The position numbers were made by a program, and so were the translations under genes. This document shows, in pieces, positions 17,973 through 24,435 of a DNA stretch of 64,000 nucleotides. The notes beneath the pieces were generated by a model. It searched no databases. It was not told the DNA's origin and worked only from the letters and a program-made list of their open reading frames with translations. The stretch's first letter is position 1. Each line of letters begins with the position of its first letter. Origin of the DNA: Nitrospirota bacterium (lineage in GTDB: Bacteria; Nitrospirota; Thermodesulfovibrionia; Thermodesulfovibrionales; UBA6898); contig JACRLO010000009.1 in NCBI GenBank assembly GCA_016235245.1, forward strand, positions 1 through 64,000, in the 5' to 3' direction.

Positions 17973-18059
17973 CTGCAAGGAACAGATTGAACGATGGAAA
18001 TAATCTGAAAGGTCTGGGGAAAGAACTTTGTGCGTATATATTTAACGAGCGGAATTTCG

Positions 18060-18335
18060 GGATAACCCCAGCCGCCTCTTTGGGCGGCCAGGGTTAAAGA
18101 GTGTCGGTCCTTTAGGTTGATGTTTTGCTCTGCACCAGCTCAGACATCAACCGTCATCACGTTGTGCAGTCCCTATCACAGTTAAGCTATCTACCCTAAG
18201 GTAGAAGAGTTTCTGTCCCTATCTCTTGGACATCAATGATGACCGGCGCTTCCGGCATGGTGACCGTAAGCATTGGTAGGACCCCAAAATAAACCAGAAC
18301 AGTCCTGATCTGCTCTGGGCTCCTACCACTTTTTA
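18060..18335. ncRNA. candidate structured RNA or origin-like region
   Basis: No gene fits here, but the region is dense in pairing. There are hairpins at 18064-18095 (AACCC and GCCGCC arms), 18115-18152 (9-bp GGTTGATGT/ACATCAACC) and 18191-18204 (CTACC/GGTAG), and a nested one at 18274-18328 (TGGTAGGA/TCCTACCA outside CCAGAACAG/CTGCTCTGG). CTGCAC in the second hairpin loop (18130-18135) can pair with GTGCAG at 18164-18169, giving a pseudoknot. Plus-strand T residues after 18328 resemble a terminator end. It may be an RNA gene, a leader, or a single-strand origin near the primase gene. The strand cannot be fixed by eye. Confidence 0.45.
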
Positions 18336-18350
18336 ATAGACAGAAAAGTC

Positions 18351-18857
18351 TTATATCTGAACTTCAAAGCCTTTATGATTAAAAATCTTTCCGTTTTGTA
18401 AAAAACCGGAATAGGTTGCCCCCACAATTCTGTTTGGCTTCCTTCGTAAGGTCTTTCTCACTATTTCGAATAGTTTCTCAAGTCGGGCTTTTTCGCCCTC
18501 CGGGCTGTCATAGCGATGTCGCATAAAGAAGATCACCCGGTACGCTCCATGTCCTGAATAATTCTTTTGGATCTTCTCGATCAACTGGTCGTCGTTCATA
18601 TGTCCATTGTCAAACTCGAAATAGAGATTTTCCATATGAGCATCAGGGTTTTCCCTGATCCATCTGACAGACAGTTGTTCAATACCACCAAGGTTTCTGT
18701 CATGCAGAAACTTGGCAAGGCAGTCCCTCAGTTGGTTGTCATGAAGGAAGTGATGGTTTCCCACATCCTTCTTCTTTGTGCAGGGACTGCCATAAACTGC
18801 ATGGTTACCCTGATCATGCAGTTTCTTTAGACGCATTACCCTCTTGGTTCTGGTCAT
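18351..18857 (-). CDS. hypothetical basic protein, possible DNA-transfer or replication role
   Basis: 168 residues, His- and Lys-rich (MTRTKRVMRLKKLHDQGNH), with FLHDRNLGGIEQLSVRWIRENP and YRVIFFMRHRYDSPEGEKARLEKLFEIVRKTL. There is only a faint similarity in style to replication-relaxation proteins, and I do not assign it. I use the ATG at 18857: the longer frame to 19013 runs through a perfect inverted repeat and would encode an unlikely N-terminus. It sits between the structured region and its own leader. Confidence 0.4.
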   Translation of the reverse strand: MTRTKRVMRLKKLHDQGNHAVYGSPCTKKKDVGNHHFLHDNQLRDCLAKFLHDRNLGGIEQLSVRWIRENPDAHMENLYFEFDNGHMNDDQLIEKIQKNYSGHGAYRVIFFMRHRYDSPEGEKARLEKLFEIVRKTLRRKPNRIVGATYSGFLQNGKIFNHKGFEVQI

Positions 18858-18930
18858 CTTTTCGAGCTCGGTTCTGATGACTGCAGCCCCGCTGGTCGTA
18901 ATACATAGAAAAATATACGGGACGAGGGGG

Positions 18931-18996
18931 CCTGGGGCAACTCCCCAGCTCGGAAGTTTATGATGTCCTGCGTCTAAAGTTCCGAGCTGGGGAGTT
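18931..18996 (-). promoter_or_regulatory. leader with competing hairpins
   Basis: On the minus strand a 17-bp perfect inverted repeat (arms 18996-18980 and 18955-18939, 24-base loop) is followed by GCCCCAGG (18938-18931). That segment can pair with CTGGGG of the second arm instead, giving a mutually exclusive short hairpin. This is 75 bp before the start codon at 18857 and looks like an attenuator or other riboregulator. Confidence 0.45.
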
Positions 18997-19162
18997 GAAC
19001 ATCGAGAGTTCACTCGCCAGGTCTCCCTCTGTCCCTATTAGAAATGGCTTATTGCCGGCCCATATTACTGTGACCGGGCATGCTTGATGTTCTGAAAATT
19101 AAAATAGTGTGAGGTATTACGGTAAGGTCTGAATATACCCCTATCTAAAGGTTGCTTATTTT

Positions 19163-19195
19163 AAAAAGGAAGGGGAAAGTCATTGCCTTCCCCTT
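19163..19195 (-). terminator. rho-independent terminator
   Basis: Read on the minus strand, AAGGGGAA pairs with TTCCCCTT and the stem is followed by CCTTTTTAA. It lies just after the 55-residue gene and ends the minus-strand transcript that includes DUF932. Confidence 0.75.
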
Positions 19196-19203
19196 GAAAT
19201 GTT

Positions 19204-19371
19204 CTACGTGTTTCCGGTCTGTTTTAGTTCCGAAGATTTGTCATCGGCCTTCAGTTCTTCGATAACTGCCTGTCTGCCGATCTCCCTCAAAGGCCTCAGT
19301 TCGCATCCGAAACGGGCGATTGCGATCCGCTGCAGTTCCTCGTTCTTCAGATTGTCGTATTGCCAGCCCAT
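19204..19371 (-). CDS. small hypothetical protein (55 aa)
   Basis: Starts MGWQYDNLKNEELQRIAIARFGCEL and ends KADDKSSELKQTGNT. A perfect GGAGGTG lies five bases before the ATG, and the gene starts 10 bp after its upstream neighbour, so it is very likely translated. The predicted structure is helical. No family recognised. Confidence 0.6.
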   Translation of the reverse strand: MGWQYDNLKNEELQRIAIARFGCELRPLREIGRQAVIEELKADDKSSELKQTGNT

Positions 19372-19380
19372 CGTCACCTC

Positions 19381-19596
19381 CTAATAGGGCAATGGTTCTC
19401 CGTGGAGCCAGTCATTAAAGCGTTCGGCTATCGGCATTGTCACCTTCTTTTCGTCGATGGTGGCGTTATACTGCTGCCAGCCTTCATAGCACGGCACGAT
19501 CTTGACGATTGCACCATTTGAGAGGCCAACCTTGACCATTCTTTCACTTTTCTTTGTCTGCCCGATAAACTTTAGGTATCTGATATAGATATTCAT
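19381..19596 (-). CDS. small hypothetical protein (71 aa)
   Basis: Starts MNIYIRYLKFIGQTKKSER. The remainder (VGLSNGAIVKIVPCYEGWQQY) is likely a small beta-barrel. I use the ATG at 19596, seven bases after the stop of the DUF932 gene and behind GAGG; the frame extends upstream into that gene. It is part of the same operon. Confidence 0.55.
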   Translation of the reverse strand: MNIYIRYLKFIGQTKKSERMVKVGLSNGAIVKIVPCYEGWQQYNATIDEKKVTMPIAERFNDWLHGEPLPY

Positions 19597-19603
19597 GGAA
19601 ACC

Positions 19604-20317
19604 TCAGTTTTCTGTGATCGCGGCATGAAGCGATATATGCTTCTCCATAATCACGATCGGCGGGCAGGATTTCAATGCCTCGGTGCAGGCGTTGTAAAAG
19701 CTCCACATTGTCCGGGGTCTGAAATCGTCATAGGAGGGCGTGAGCCATTCCTTCTTTACGACCGGCAACTGTCGAGGTGTAAGGATACCGTGTCCGAACA
19801 TCAGACCTATCATCTTGAAAGCCTCGGTGTTGTCGATCATCCTTCCCTTCATGGTCTCTGAATCCTCGACGATCTTCCGGAAATTCTGCTGGCTCCGGTA
19901 CAGCGTCGAAATTGCTGCGTCTTCAAGTCCCTGCCAGACGTTCGCGGTATGCTTTCGCATGATCGTGATGTCTCCTGTAAGGGCAAGGTTATCGCAAACG
20001 AATACCTGTGCGCCGATGGCAATACCAATTGCCATGCTCTTGTCATAGGAATTCCTGAATCCTATGGAGAGCCCAAGCTCTGTATGGTCGTTCCTGAATG
20101 CCAGGACTCCGAACATCTGCTGCCCGTCCCTCGCAAGGGCATACTGCTCATTTGAGAGCGTGAAGCCTTTGAGAATATCTCTTCCGATGGTCGAAAGCGT
20201 ATCCGCAAGGTTGTTGTGAGGCACCGGGATATAACTGTCCGTGGCCTCTGGTACCGGGACAAGTGCAAGATCGTCCCTTGTTACGATCTGTCCTCCTCTG
20301 TGAACAAGTAATGACAT
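19604..20317 (-). CDS. DUF932-family protein
   Basis: 237 residues with the family pattern: GVLAFRNDHTELGLSIGFRNSYDKSMAIGIAIGAQVFVCDNLALTGD, where FRNSYDKS and VCDNLA are characteristic. These proteins are common on plasmids and phages near RadC and small DNA-binding proteins, as here. Role unknown. AGGAGG is placed well before the ATG. Confidence 0.75.
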   Translation of the reverse strand: MSLLVHRGGQIVTRDDLALVPVPEATDSYIPVPHNNLADTLSTIGRDILKGFTLSNEQYALARDGQQMFGVLAFRNDHTELGLSIGFRNSYDKSMAIGIAIGAQVFVCDNLALTGDITIMRKHTANVWQGLEDAAISTLYRSQQNFRKIVEDSETMKGRMIDNTEAFKMIGLMFGHGILTPRQLPVVKKEWLTPSYDDFRPRTMWSFYNACTEALKSCPPIVIMEKHISLHAAITEN

Positions 20318-20332
20318 GTTGTAAACCTCCTA

Positions 20333-20578
20333 TCAGTGGATTTCCAGACAGAAATAGTCTGGGATTAGGGAAAGCTGGTTTTCATCAATTCCGGGGGCCT
20401 CTGTTATAAGAAGCCCCTCCTCCTTTACCTCTATCCGATAACCTGAGACAGATAGCCTTGAGATGTTGTTTGCTTCAAGATACGTCGCTATACTGAACTC
20501 AAGATCGGGCAGTTCACCGGCAAGCCTTCGCCGGTGGTACAACTTGCGCACCAACCGCGACAGCTCTGTTCGTGTCAT
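20333..20578 (-). CDS. small hypothetical protein (81 aa)
   Basis: Starts MTRTELSRLVRKLYHRRRLAG. The N-terminus is basic and helical; the rest is mixed. The start at 20578 is nine bases after GGAGG; an in-frame ATG at 20587 touches that site. Its 5' end overlaps the preceding RHH-like gene by 65 bp in another frame, so the two are tightly coupled. Confidence 0.5.
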   Translation of the reverse strand: MTRTELSRLVRKLYHRRRLAGELPDLEFSIATYLEANNISRLSVSGYRIEVKEEGLLITEAPGIDENQLSLIPDYFCLEIH

Positions 20579-20702
20579 CGACTGCATCCTCCAATGCTTT
20601 GTGAATGATCTGGTTGACTAACCTTGTCATAGGGATCTTCATTTCCTTAGACCTTCTGTAGAGAACCGGGATGTACTGCTCTGATATTTTGGGGCTATAC
20701 AT
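20514..20702 (-). CDS. ribbon-helix-helix-like protein
   Basis: 62 residues: MYSPKISEQYIPVLYRRSKEMKIPMTRLVNQIIHKALED has a short strand followed by two helices, as in RHH DNA-binding proteins. It could repress this operon. The start is ATG 20702, behind GAGGTG. The last 25 residues overlap the next gene. Confidence 0.5.
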   Translation of the reverse strand: MYSPKISEQYIPVLYRRSKEMKIPMTRLVNQIIHKALEDAVDDTNRAVAVGAQVVPPAKACR

Positions 20703-20728
20703 TTTCACCTCGCTTTCTATTTGGGAAT

Positions 20729-21202
20729 TTATAGATATCCCTTTTCTTTGAGTGATACATAGCCATCTCCTATGATCACGTGGTCCAATACTGCAATCCC
20801 GATAATCTCTCCGGCCCCTTTGAGGTTTTCAGTTATCGAAATATCATCGCGGCTTGGTGTCGGATCTCCTGATGGGTGGTTGTGAATCAGCAACAAGGAA
20901 GCTGCTGAAGAGAGCAATGCGGTTTTGAATACTTCCCTTGGATGGATAAGAGAGCCGGTCATGGTCCCTGCTGATACCCTGTCTATGCAGAGTATTCTGT
21001 TTTTTACGTCCAAATGCAGAGCAATAAAGTGCTCCTTTGTCTCCTGTTGCAAAAAACTGAACAGGCTAAAAACTGTTTGAGCATCACTGATGATTTTTGA
21101 AACGTATTGCTCAGTTCCCTCCTGGATGGTCAGTTTTTCATAGACTGCCTTGATTACTTTGAAGTGTGTAGTGCGGCTGTTTTCTAAAAGAACTTTCGGC
21201 AT
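20729..21202 (-). CDS. radC: RadC-like JAB/MPN-domain protein
   Basis: 157 residues. HNHPSGDPTPSRDD is the JAMM metal-binding motif of RadC, preceded by VSAGTMTGSLIHPREVFKTAL. The N-terminal helix-hairpin-helix part of full RadC is missing, as in many plasmid- and phage-borne versions. The function of RadC is unsettled and it is not a proven repair protein. I use the ATG at 21202 after GGAGGAGG, eight bases after the stop of the 55-residue gene before it. Confidence 0.85.
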   Translation of the reverse strand: MPKVLLENSRTTHFKVIKAVYEKLTIQEGTEQYVSKIISDAQTVFSLFSFLQQETKEHFIALHLDVKNRILCIDRVSAGTMTGSLIHPREVFKTALLSSAASLLLIHNHPSGDPTPSRDDISITENLKGAGEIIGIAVLDHVIIGDGYVSLKEKGYL

Positions 21203-21210
21203 ACCTCCTC

Positions 21211-21378
21211 CTAATAGCAGCTGTGGCAATAGGTCTGGATTCTCCCTCCGCCTATTGATACGATGATGAGTGTGTTGGCCAGGTTATGGCCGACGGTGCA
21301 GAAATGTCCGCAATCGAGCCTGATTCTGTTGCCTGACAGAAGCAAGGCCAGATCACTGCTTGCAATCTCTTTGCTCAT
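21211..21378 (-). CDS. small Cys/His-rich protein (55 aa)
   Basis: Starts MSKEIASSDLALLLSGNRIR. Then comes LDCGHFCTVGHNLAN and, at the C-terminus, YCHSCY: two Cys pairs and His residues that could form a zinc knuckle. AAAGGAGGTG is six bases before the ATG. Next to radC in one operon. Confidence 0.6.
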   Translation of the reverse strand: MSKEIASSDLALLLSGNRIRLDCGHFCTVGHNLANTLIIVSIGGGRIQTYCHSCY

Positions 21379-21400
21379 GGTTTTCACCTCCTTTTGGTTT

Positions 21401-21523
21401 TAATACCCTGATTGCCGGAGACAATATGAAGGAAAGGCGCAAACGTGCGACTGGCGTGGAATCAGAAAATAGATTTCCTTGACTGTCAAGACCGATCAAT
21501 TGGCCCCGGCAATCAGGGTATTA
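21401..21523. repeat. 18-bp perfect inverted repeat around 87 bp
   Basis: 21401-21418 and 21506-21523 are exact reverse complements (TAATACCCTGATTGCCGG). The 87 bp between include an inner palindrome (CTTGAC/GTCAAG). It lies upstream of the minus-strand small-protein/radC operon, 23 bp before its start codon. It could be a MITE-like footprint, a protein-binding or recombination site, or a long leader hairpin. No target duplication is visible. Confidence 0.7.
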
Positions 21524-21642
21524 GAGGAGGGTTATAGAAGAAGATTTGAATACGTCTTAGTTCATACAGGCAAGGCGGGATTATATTTCACTTTTTTTCA
21601 TTTGGGGTCTTGACAGGATTTTCGGGCTTATTAAAGCGCCAA

Positions 21643-21679
21643 GGGGCGGAGAAGAAGTGACATACTTTTCCTCCGCCCC
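21643..21679. repeat. GC-rich hairpin after minus-strand gene
   Basis: GGGGCGGAG (21643-21651) pairs with CTCCGCCCC (21671-21679). It lies 12 bp past the stop of the 158-residue minus-strand gene. It lacks a T-run, so it may act as an mRNA-end structure more than a true terminator. Confidence 0.5.
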
Positions 21680-21690
21680 GTCTGGCAATC

Positions 21691-22167
21691 CTAATGAACC
21701 TTAATTTTTGAGAAGAGCCGCTTCTTGATCCGGCATTCTGGACAGGTGCCCAGTATGTTGCTACCCTGATCTTCTGTTTTATTCCAGATCAGTCCGCACT
21801 CCTGGCAGACACCTGTTTTAGGCATATAAGGCTCATTATGATCGGCGTGTTTCTCTTCACCGGCAAATGCCAGTGAAAGGGCCTGGGCTACTGCTGTCTC
21901 TTCTGCTCCTTCCAGAACATAAGTCTTCCGAAAGATAAATCGACTCTCCGAAAGTGCTGGAGCATGCCCAGTGAAGAAACGGGCTGGATTTGCAACGTCC
22001 GGGGTGACTGTTGCCCGGTAGAATGGCCATCCGAGCATCTCGACCTGTTCGGTCCAGATGCAGCCATTGGGGTGCTGCTTGTTAAAGAACATAAGCCTTT
22101 CGGCTACCGGCAGTGTTTGTTTTGTTTTTGTTTCTGTTTTTGTCTTAGGGGGTTGTTCCTGAGACAT
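21691..22167 (-). CDS. zinc-ribbon protein, possibly ssDNA-annealing-like
   Basis: 158 residues. The middle (WPFYRATVTPDVANPARFFTGHA, then EGAEETAVAQALSLAFAGE) resembles in style the GxxxxAExxAxxRAL motif of phage Erf/Rad52-type annealing proteins. The C-terminus is a zinc ribbon (CQECGLIW, then CPECRIKK). The N-terminal 20 residues are Lys/Thr-rich and disordered. No clear Shine-Dalgarno is seen. The annealing link is a guess; the ribbon is clear. Confidence 0.45.
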   Translation of the reverse strand: MSQEQPPKTKTETKTKQTLPVAERLMFFNKQHPNGCIWTEQVEMLGWPFYRATVTPDVANPARFFTGHAPALSESRFIFRKTYVLEGAEETAVAQALSLAFAGEEKHADHNEPYMPKTGVCQECGLIWNKTEDQGSNILGTCPECRIKKRLFSKIKVH

Positions 22168-22223
22168 AACATTTGGGATTAATGATTAACTATGGACAGT
22201 AGCACACTGGCAGAATCTGTCAA

Positions 22224-22257
22224 GAGGAGGAGAATGAATTGAGGAGGAGAATGAATA
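22224..22257. repeat. 17-bp tandem duplication
   Basis: GAGGAGGAGAATGAATT is repeated once with a single difference at the last base. It lies just beyond the terminator in the minus-strand direction and has no known role. Confidence 0.6.
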
Positions 22258-22289
22258 AAAAGAAGGCCGAGCTTCAGTGAGCCTCGGCC
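22253..22289 (-). terminator. rho-independent terminator
   Basis: On the minus strand GGCCGAG pairs with CTCGGCC and is followed by TTCTTTTTATTC. It lies 21 bp after the 57-residue gene. Confidence 0.85.
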
Positions 22290-22309
22290 AAGCTTTGAGG
22301 ATGCAATAT

Positions 22310-22483
22310 CTACTTTTCTTTTCTGACGCCCTTGAATGGCTTATCATCAGCCTTCTGGTCTGCAAAGCGGCCGGTGTCGCTATCACGCTTTATCCAGCGG
22401 TCGTTCTGCGGATTGTGCGTCTGACTACGATCTTTTACAGCACCGATACGATGACCGTCCCCATAGGGTTTGTTTTTTGCCAT
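22310..22483 (-). CDS. conserved small protein (57 aa)
   Basis: Contains HRIGAVKDRSQTHNPQNDRW followed by KRDSDTGRFADQK and PFKGVRKEK. This pattern (GAVxDRSQ, WxKRDxxTGRF, KPFKGVRKE) belongs to a widespread family of short basic proteins of unknown role, recalled from many genomes. AAAGGAGGTG precedes the ATG. It follows the DUF2130 gene by 18 bp. Confidence 0.75.
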   Translation of the reverse strand: MAKNKPYGDGHRIGAVKDRSQTHNPQNDRWIKRDSDTGRFADQKADDKPFKGVRKEK

Positions 22484-22501
22484 TGATTAGCACCTCCTTT
22501 T

Positions 22502-23773
22502 TTATATGATTTCTTCGTCGCCTGCATCTACGTCTTCACTGCTGGCTTCCAGATCGAGCATCTTGATCTCCGGAAGGGATGAACCGATGATACCCTGCAT
22601 ATCTCCGTACATCCCTGAAGTGCTCATGATTACCTTTTCAATCTGACGCTCTCGTTTCGCCCACATTTTTGTTGTCGCCCGTTTTTCCTTATCAAGGTCC
22701 GCTTTTATGGTAACGAACGCCTCAACAATGGCCTCGACTTTATGTCTGAAGGACGGACCTGATAGATAGTTGTAAAGAAGTTCCATTTTTTCGTCCTTAT
22801 TTGTAATCGATAACGTCGCCTGATTGACCTGTATCAAGGTAGACCTAAGGAGTGCTGCTACATGGGTGGCGATGGCCGGGGTGGTTACCCATATTCCTTC
22901 GACTTCGCCAAAGGTATGCATACCTTTTGGGAGTGCCTCCGTAACGATGACAGCGATCTCCGCTCTCACTTCTCTCTGATCGTTTTTCAGCTTTTCGATC
23001 CATCCGTCGCTCCAAGCCTTTGTCCTCTTTGTCTCCCATATGATGGTTCCGCAATTCTGACCTGCGGAACTTATCACCCTTTGAAGGATGTCGGCGCCTC
23101 TCATGCCTTTTGACACCGGCTCGACACAATCGAATGGAAAGCAGGTTTTCAGCAGCACCTCAATGTCCAGTTCCAGCACCTCGCCCTGTGTCTGCATTGA
23201 ACCTTGTTCAGCCTTCCTCTTGAGATCATCTATTGTTTTTCGCATGTCATCAAGCTGTTTGTCTTTTTCAAGATCCTTCATCCTGTGATTCTCGGTAAAC
23301 TGCTCTACAGCCTTATCTCGAATCTTCTCTCGTTCCTCATCTATCTTCCTGGCCACCTCCAGCTCAAGACTTTTCTGACGATCATCGAGTTCTCTTGCCT
23401 TCTTCCTGAGTTCCAGTTCGTTATTCTGAGATTCTTTCAGTCTCTGGTCTTTTGATGCAATTTGCCCTTGAAGATCCTTGAGTTCCAACTTCATGGCAGA
23501 TTCAGCCTCTGCCTTCGCGGTTTGCCTCAGCTTTGTCTCTTCAATCTTCAGCTGCTCCGCCACCTGCTGAGCTACCGTGTTTCTTGCGACCTCGATTTCT
23601 CTGAGCTGTCCTGCAACCTGCTTCTCCCTTTTAGTGATGGCGAGTTCTCGCTCACGCGCTTCAATCTCAAACTCTTTCTGCAGCCCCTCCCTAATCTGGT
23701 GAGAGAGTGTTTCTGTCAGCGGTATTTCTTTGTTGCAATGGGGACATAGAATTGTCTGTTCCACTTTATTCAT
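22502..23773 (-). CDS. DUF2130 coiled-coil protein
   Basis: 423 residues. A CPHC zinc motif opens the protein, a long coiled coil follows (about 25-200), and the C-terminal part has the DUF2130 pattern (GTIIWETKRTKAWSDGWIEKLKND, then AEIAVIVTEALP). The E-x-K in WETK and the preceding GADILQRV fit a PD-(D/E)xK nuclease fold, as proposed for this family. Its partners and target are unknown. It is in an operon with the 76-residue gene upstream, 4 bp away. Confidence 0.75.
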   Translation of the reverse strand: MNKVEQTILCPHCNKEIPLTETLSHQIREGLQKEFEIEARERELAITKREKQVAGQLREIEVARNTVAQQVAEQLKIEETKLRQTAKAEAESAMKLELKDLQGQIASKDQRLKESQNNELELRKKARELDDRQKSLELEVARKIDEEREKIRDKAVEQFTENHRMKDLEKDKQLDDMRKTIDDLKRKAEQGSMQTQGEVLELDIEVLLKTCFPFDCVEPVSKGMRGADILQRVISSAGQNCGTIIWETKRTKAWSDGWIEKLKNDQREVRAEIAVIVTEALPKGMHTFGEVEGIWVTTPAIATHVAALLRSTLIQVNQATLSITNKDEKMELLYNYLSGPSFRHKVEAIVEAFVTIKADLDKEKRATTKMWAKRERQIEKVIMSTSGMYGDMQGIIGSSLPEIKMLDLEASSEDVDAGDEEII

Positions 23774-23777
23774 CCTC

Positions 23778-24008
23778 CTATGCCGCCATCTTCAGTGGGG
23801 GCATAACCTCTTCAACATCATCAGGTTTCTTTGTTCCATAAATGACCCAGTCTGCTGCAATGCGTCCATACGTCTGAAGGCAGCTGATAATTCGGTCATC
23901 AGCCTCAATACCTTCAATATGCAAATGATCCTCGACATCTTCGTTAAAATAGGCATAACTTACATACCTCTCAATACAAGCTTCTTCGGAGAAATCTAAC
24001 TCTTCCAT
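23778..24008 (-). CDS. small acidic hypothetical protein (76 aa)
   Basis: Acidic and probably helical (EELDFSEEACIERYVSYAYFNED). It has GAGGTCAGG before the ATG and ends four bases before the DUF2130 gene. No family recognised. Confidence 0.5.
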   Translation of the reverse strand: MEELDFSEEACIERYVSYAYFNEDVEDHLHIEGIEADDRIISCLQTYGRIAADWVIYGTKKPDDVEEVMPPLKMAA

Positions 24009-24021
24009 CCTGACCTCCTCA

Positions 24022-24243
24022 TCAGTACACGCGTATTCCTCTTTCTTCGCACAGTCTGCAATGGAATGCTAGGGGCCTGATTTCCAATATATTGATTTTG
24101 TCAGTGGTAGTCTCTCTCTTCTCCATATGAACGCAGAGTGTGTAATAGATCTCTTCCGGAAAGATGTCACTCCCACAGGAGCTGCATCTGATATCGCTGG
24201 TATTTTTAGTTCCCTTCGTTGTTGATAAGGTTAAGTCGATCAT
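24022..24243 (-). CDS. small zinc-binding hypothetical protein (73 aa)
   Basis: [15 protein letters not shown] and CRLCEERG form two CxxC pairs, a probable zinc ribbon. The ATG at 24243 lies almost at the expected start of transcription from the sigma-54-type promoter at 24255-24270, so it may be leaderless. No Shine-Dalgarno is seen. The longer frame (to 24288) crosses that promoter. Confidence 0.45.
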   Translation of the reverse strand: MIDLTLSTTKGTKNTSDIRCSSCGSDIFPEEIYYTLCVHMEKRETTTDKINILEIRPLAFHCRLCEERGIRVY

Positions 24244-24254
24244 GCCATATGCAT

Positions 24255-24270
24255 TGCAAAGGTAATGCCA
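24255..24270 (-). promoter_or_regulatory. sigma-54 (-24/-12) promoter candidate
   Basis: Minus strand: TGGCATTACCTTTGCA has the GG and GC elements 12 bp apart, matching TGGCAY-N5-TTGCW. It points at the minus-strand gene starting at 24243 and lies next to the divergent sigma-54 activator gene. Confidence 0.5.
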
Positions 24271-24435
24271 GGATCGAAAAACAGCCAATGTTTGGCATTT
24301 AACGAAAATAACCTATTCATTTATAAGAGTTTTCGCTGGAACGTTTTGAGTCTGGGATTCTTGGCCATGTTCTTTAATATGATGTTTATGATAATAATTA
24401 TTGTAATTAACAAGATTATTTGTGTAATATTCAGC

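Noticed and set aside
18858-19013. 52-codon upstream extension of the 168-residue minus-strand gene
   Set aside because: It crosses a perfect 17-bp hairpin and encodes a Pro/Gly-rich, low-plausibility N-terminus; the ATG at 18857 fits better.
24265-24435. Upstream extension of the sigma-54 activator with apparent transmembrane helices
   Set aside because: The hydrophobic stretch comes from AT-rich intergenic DNA that also holds the divergent promoter; the sensor domain begins after 24436.
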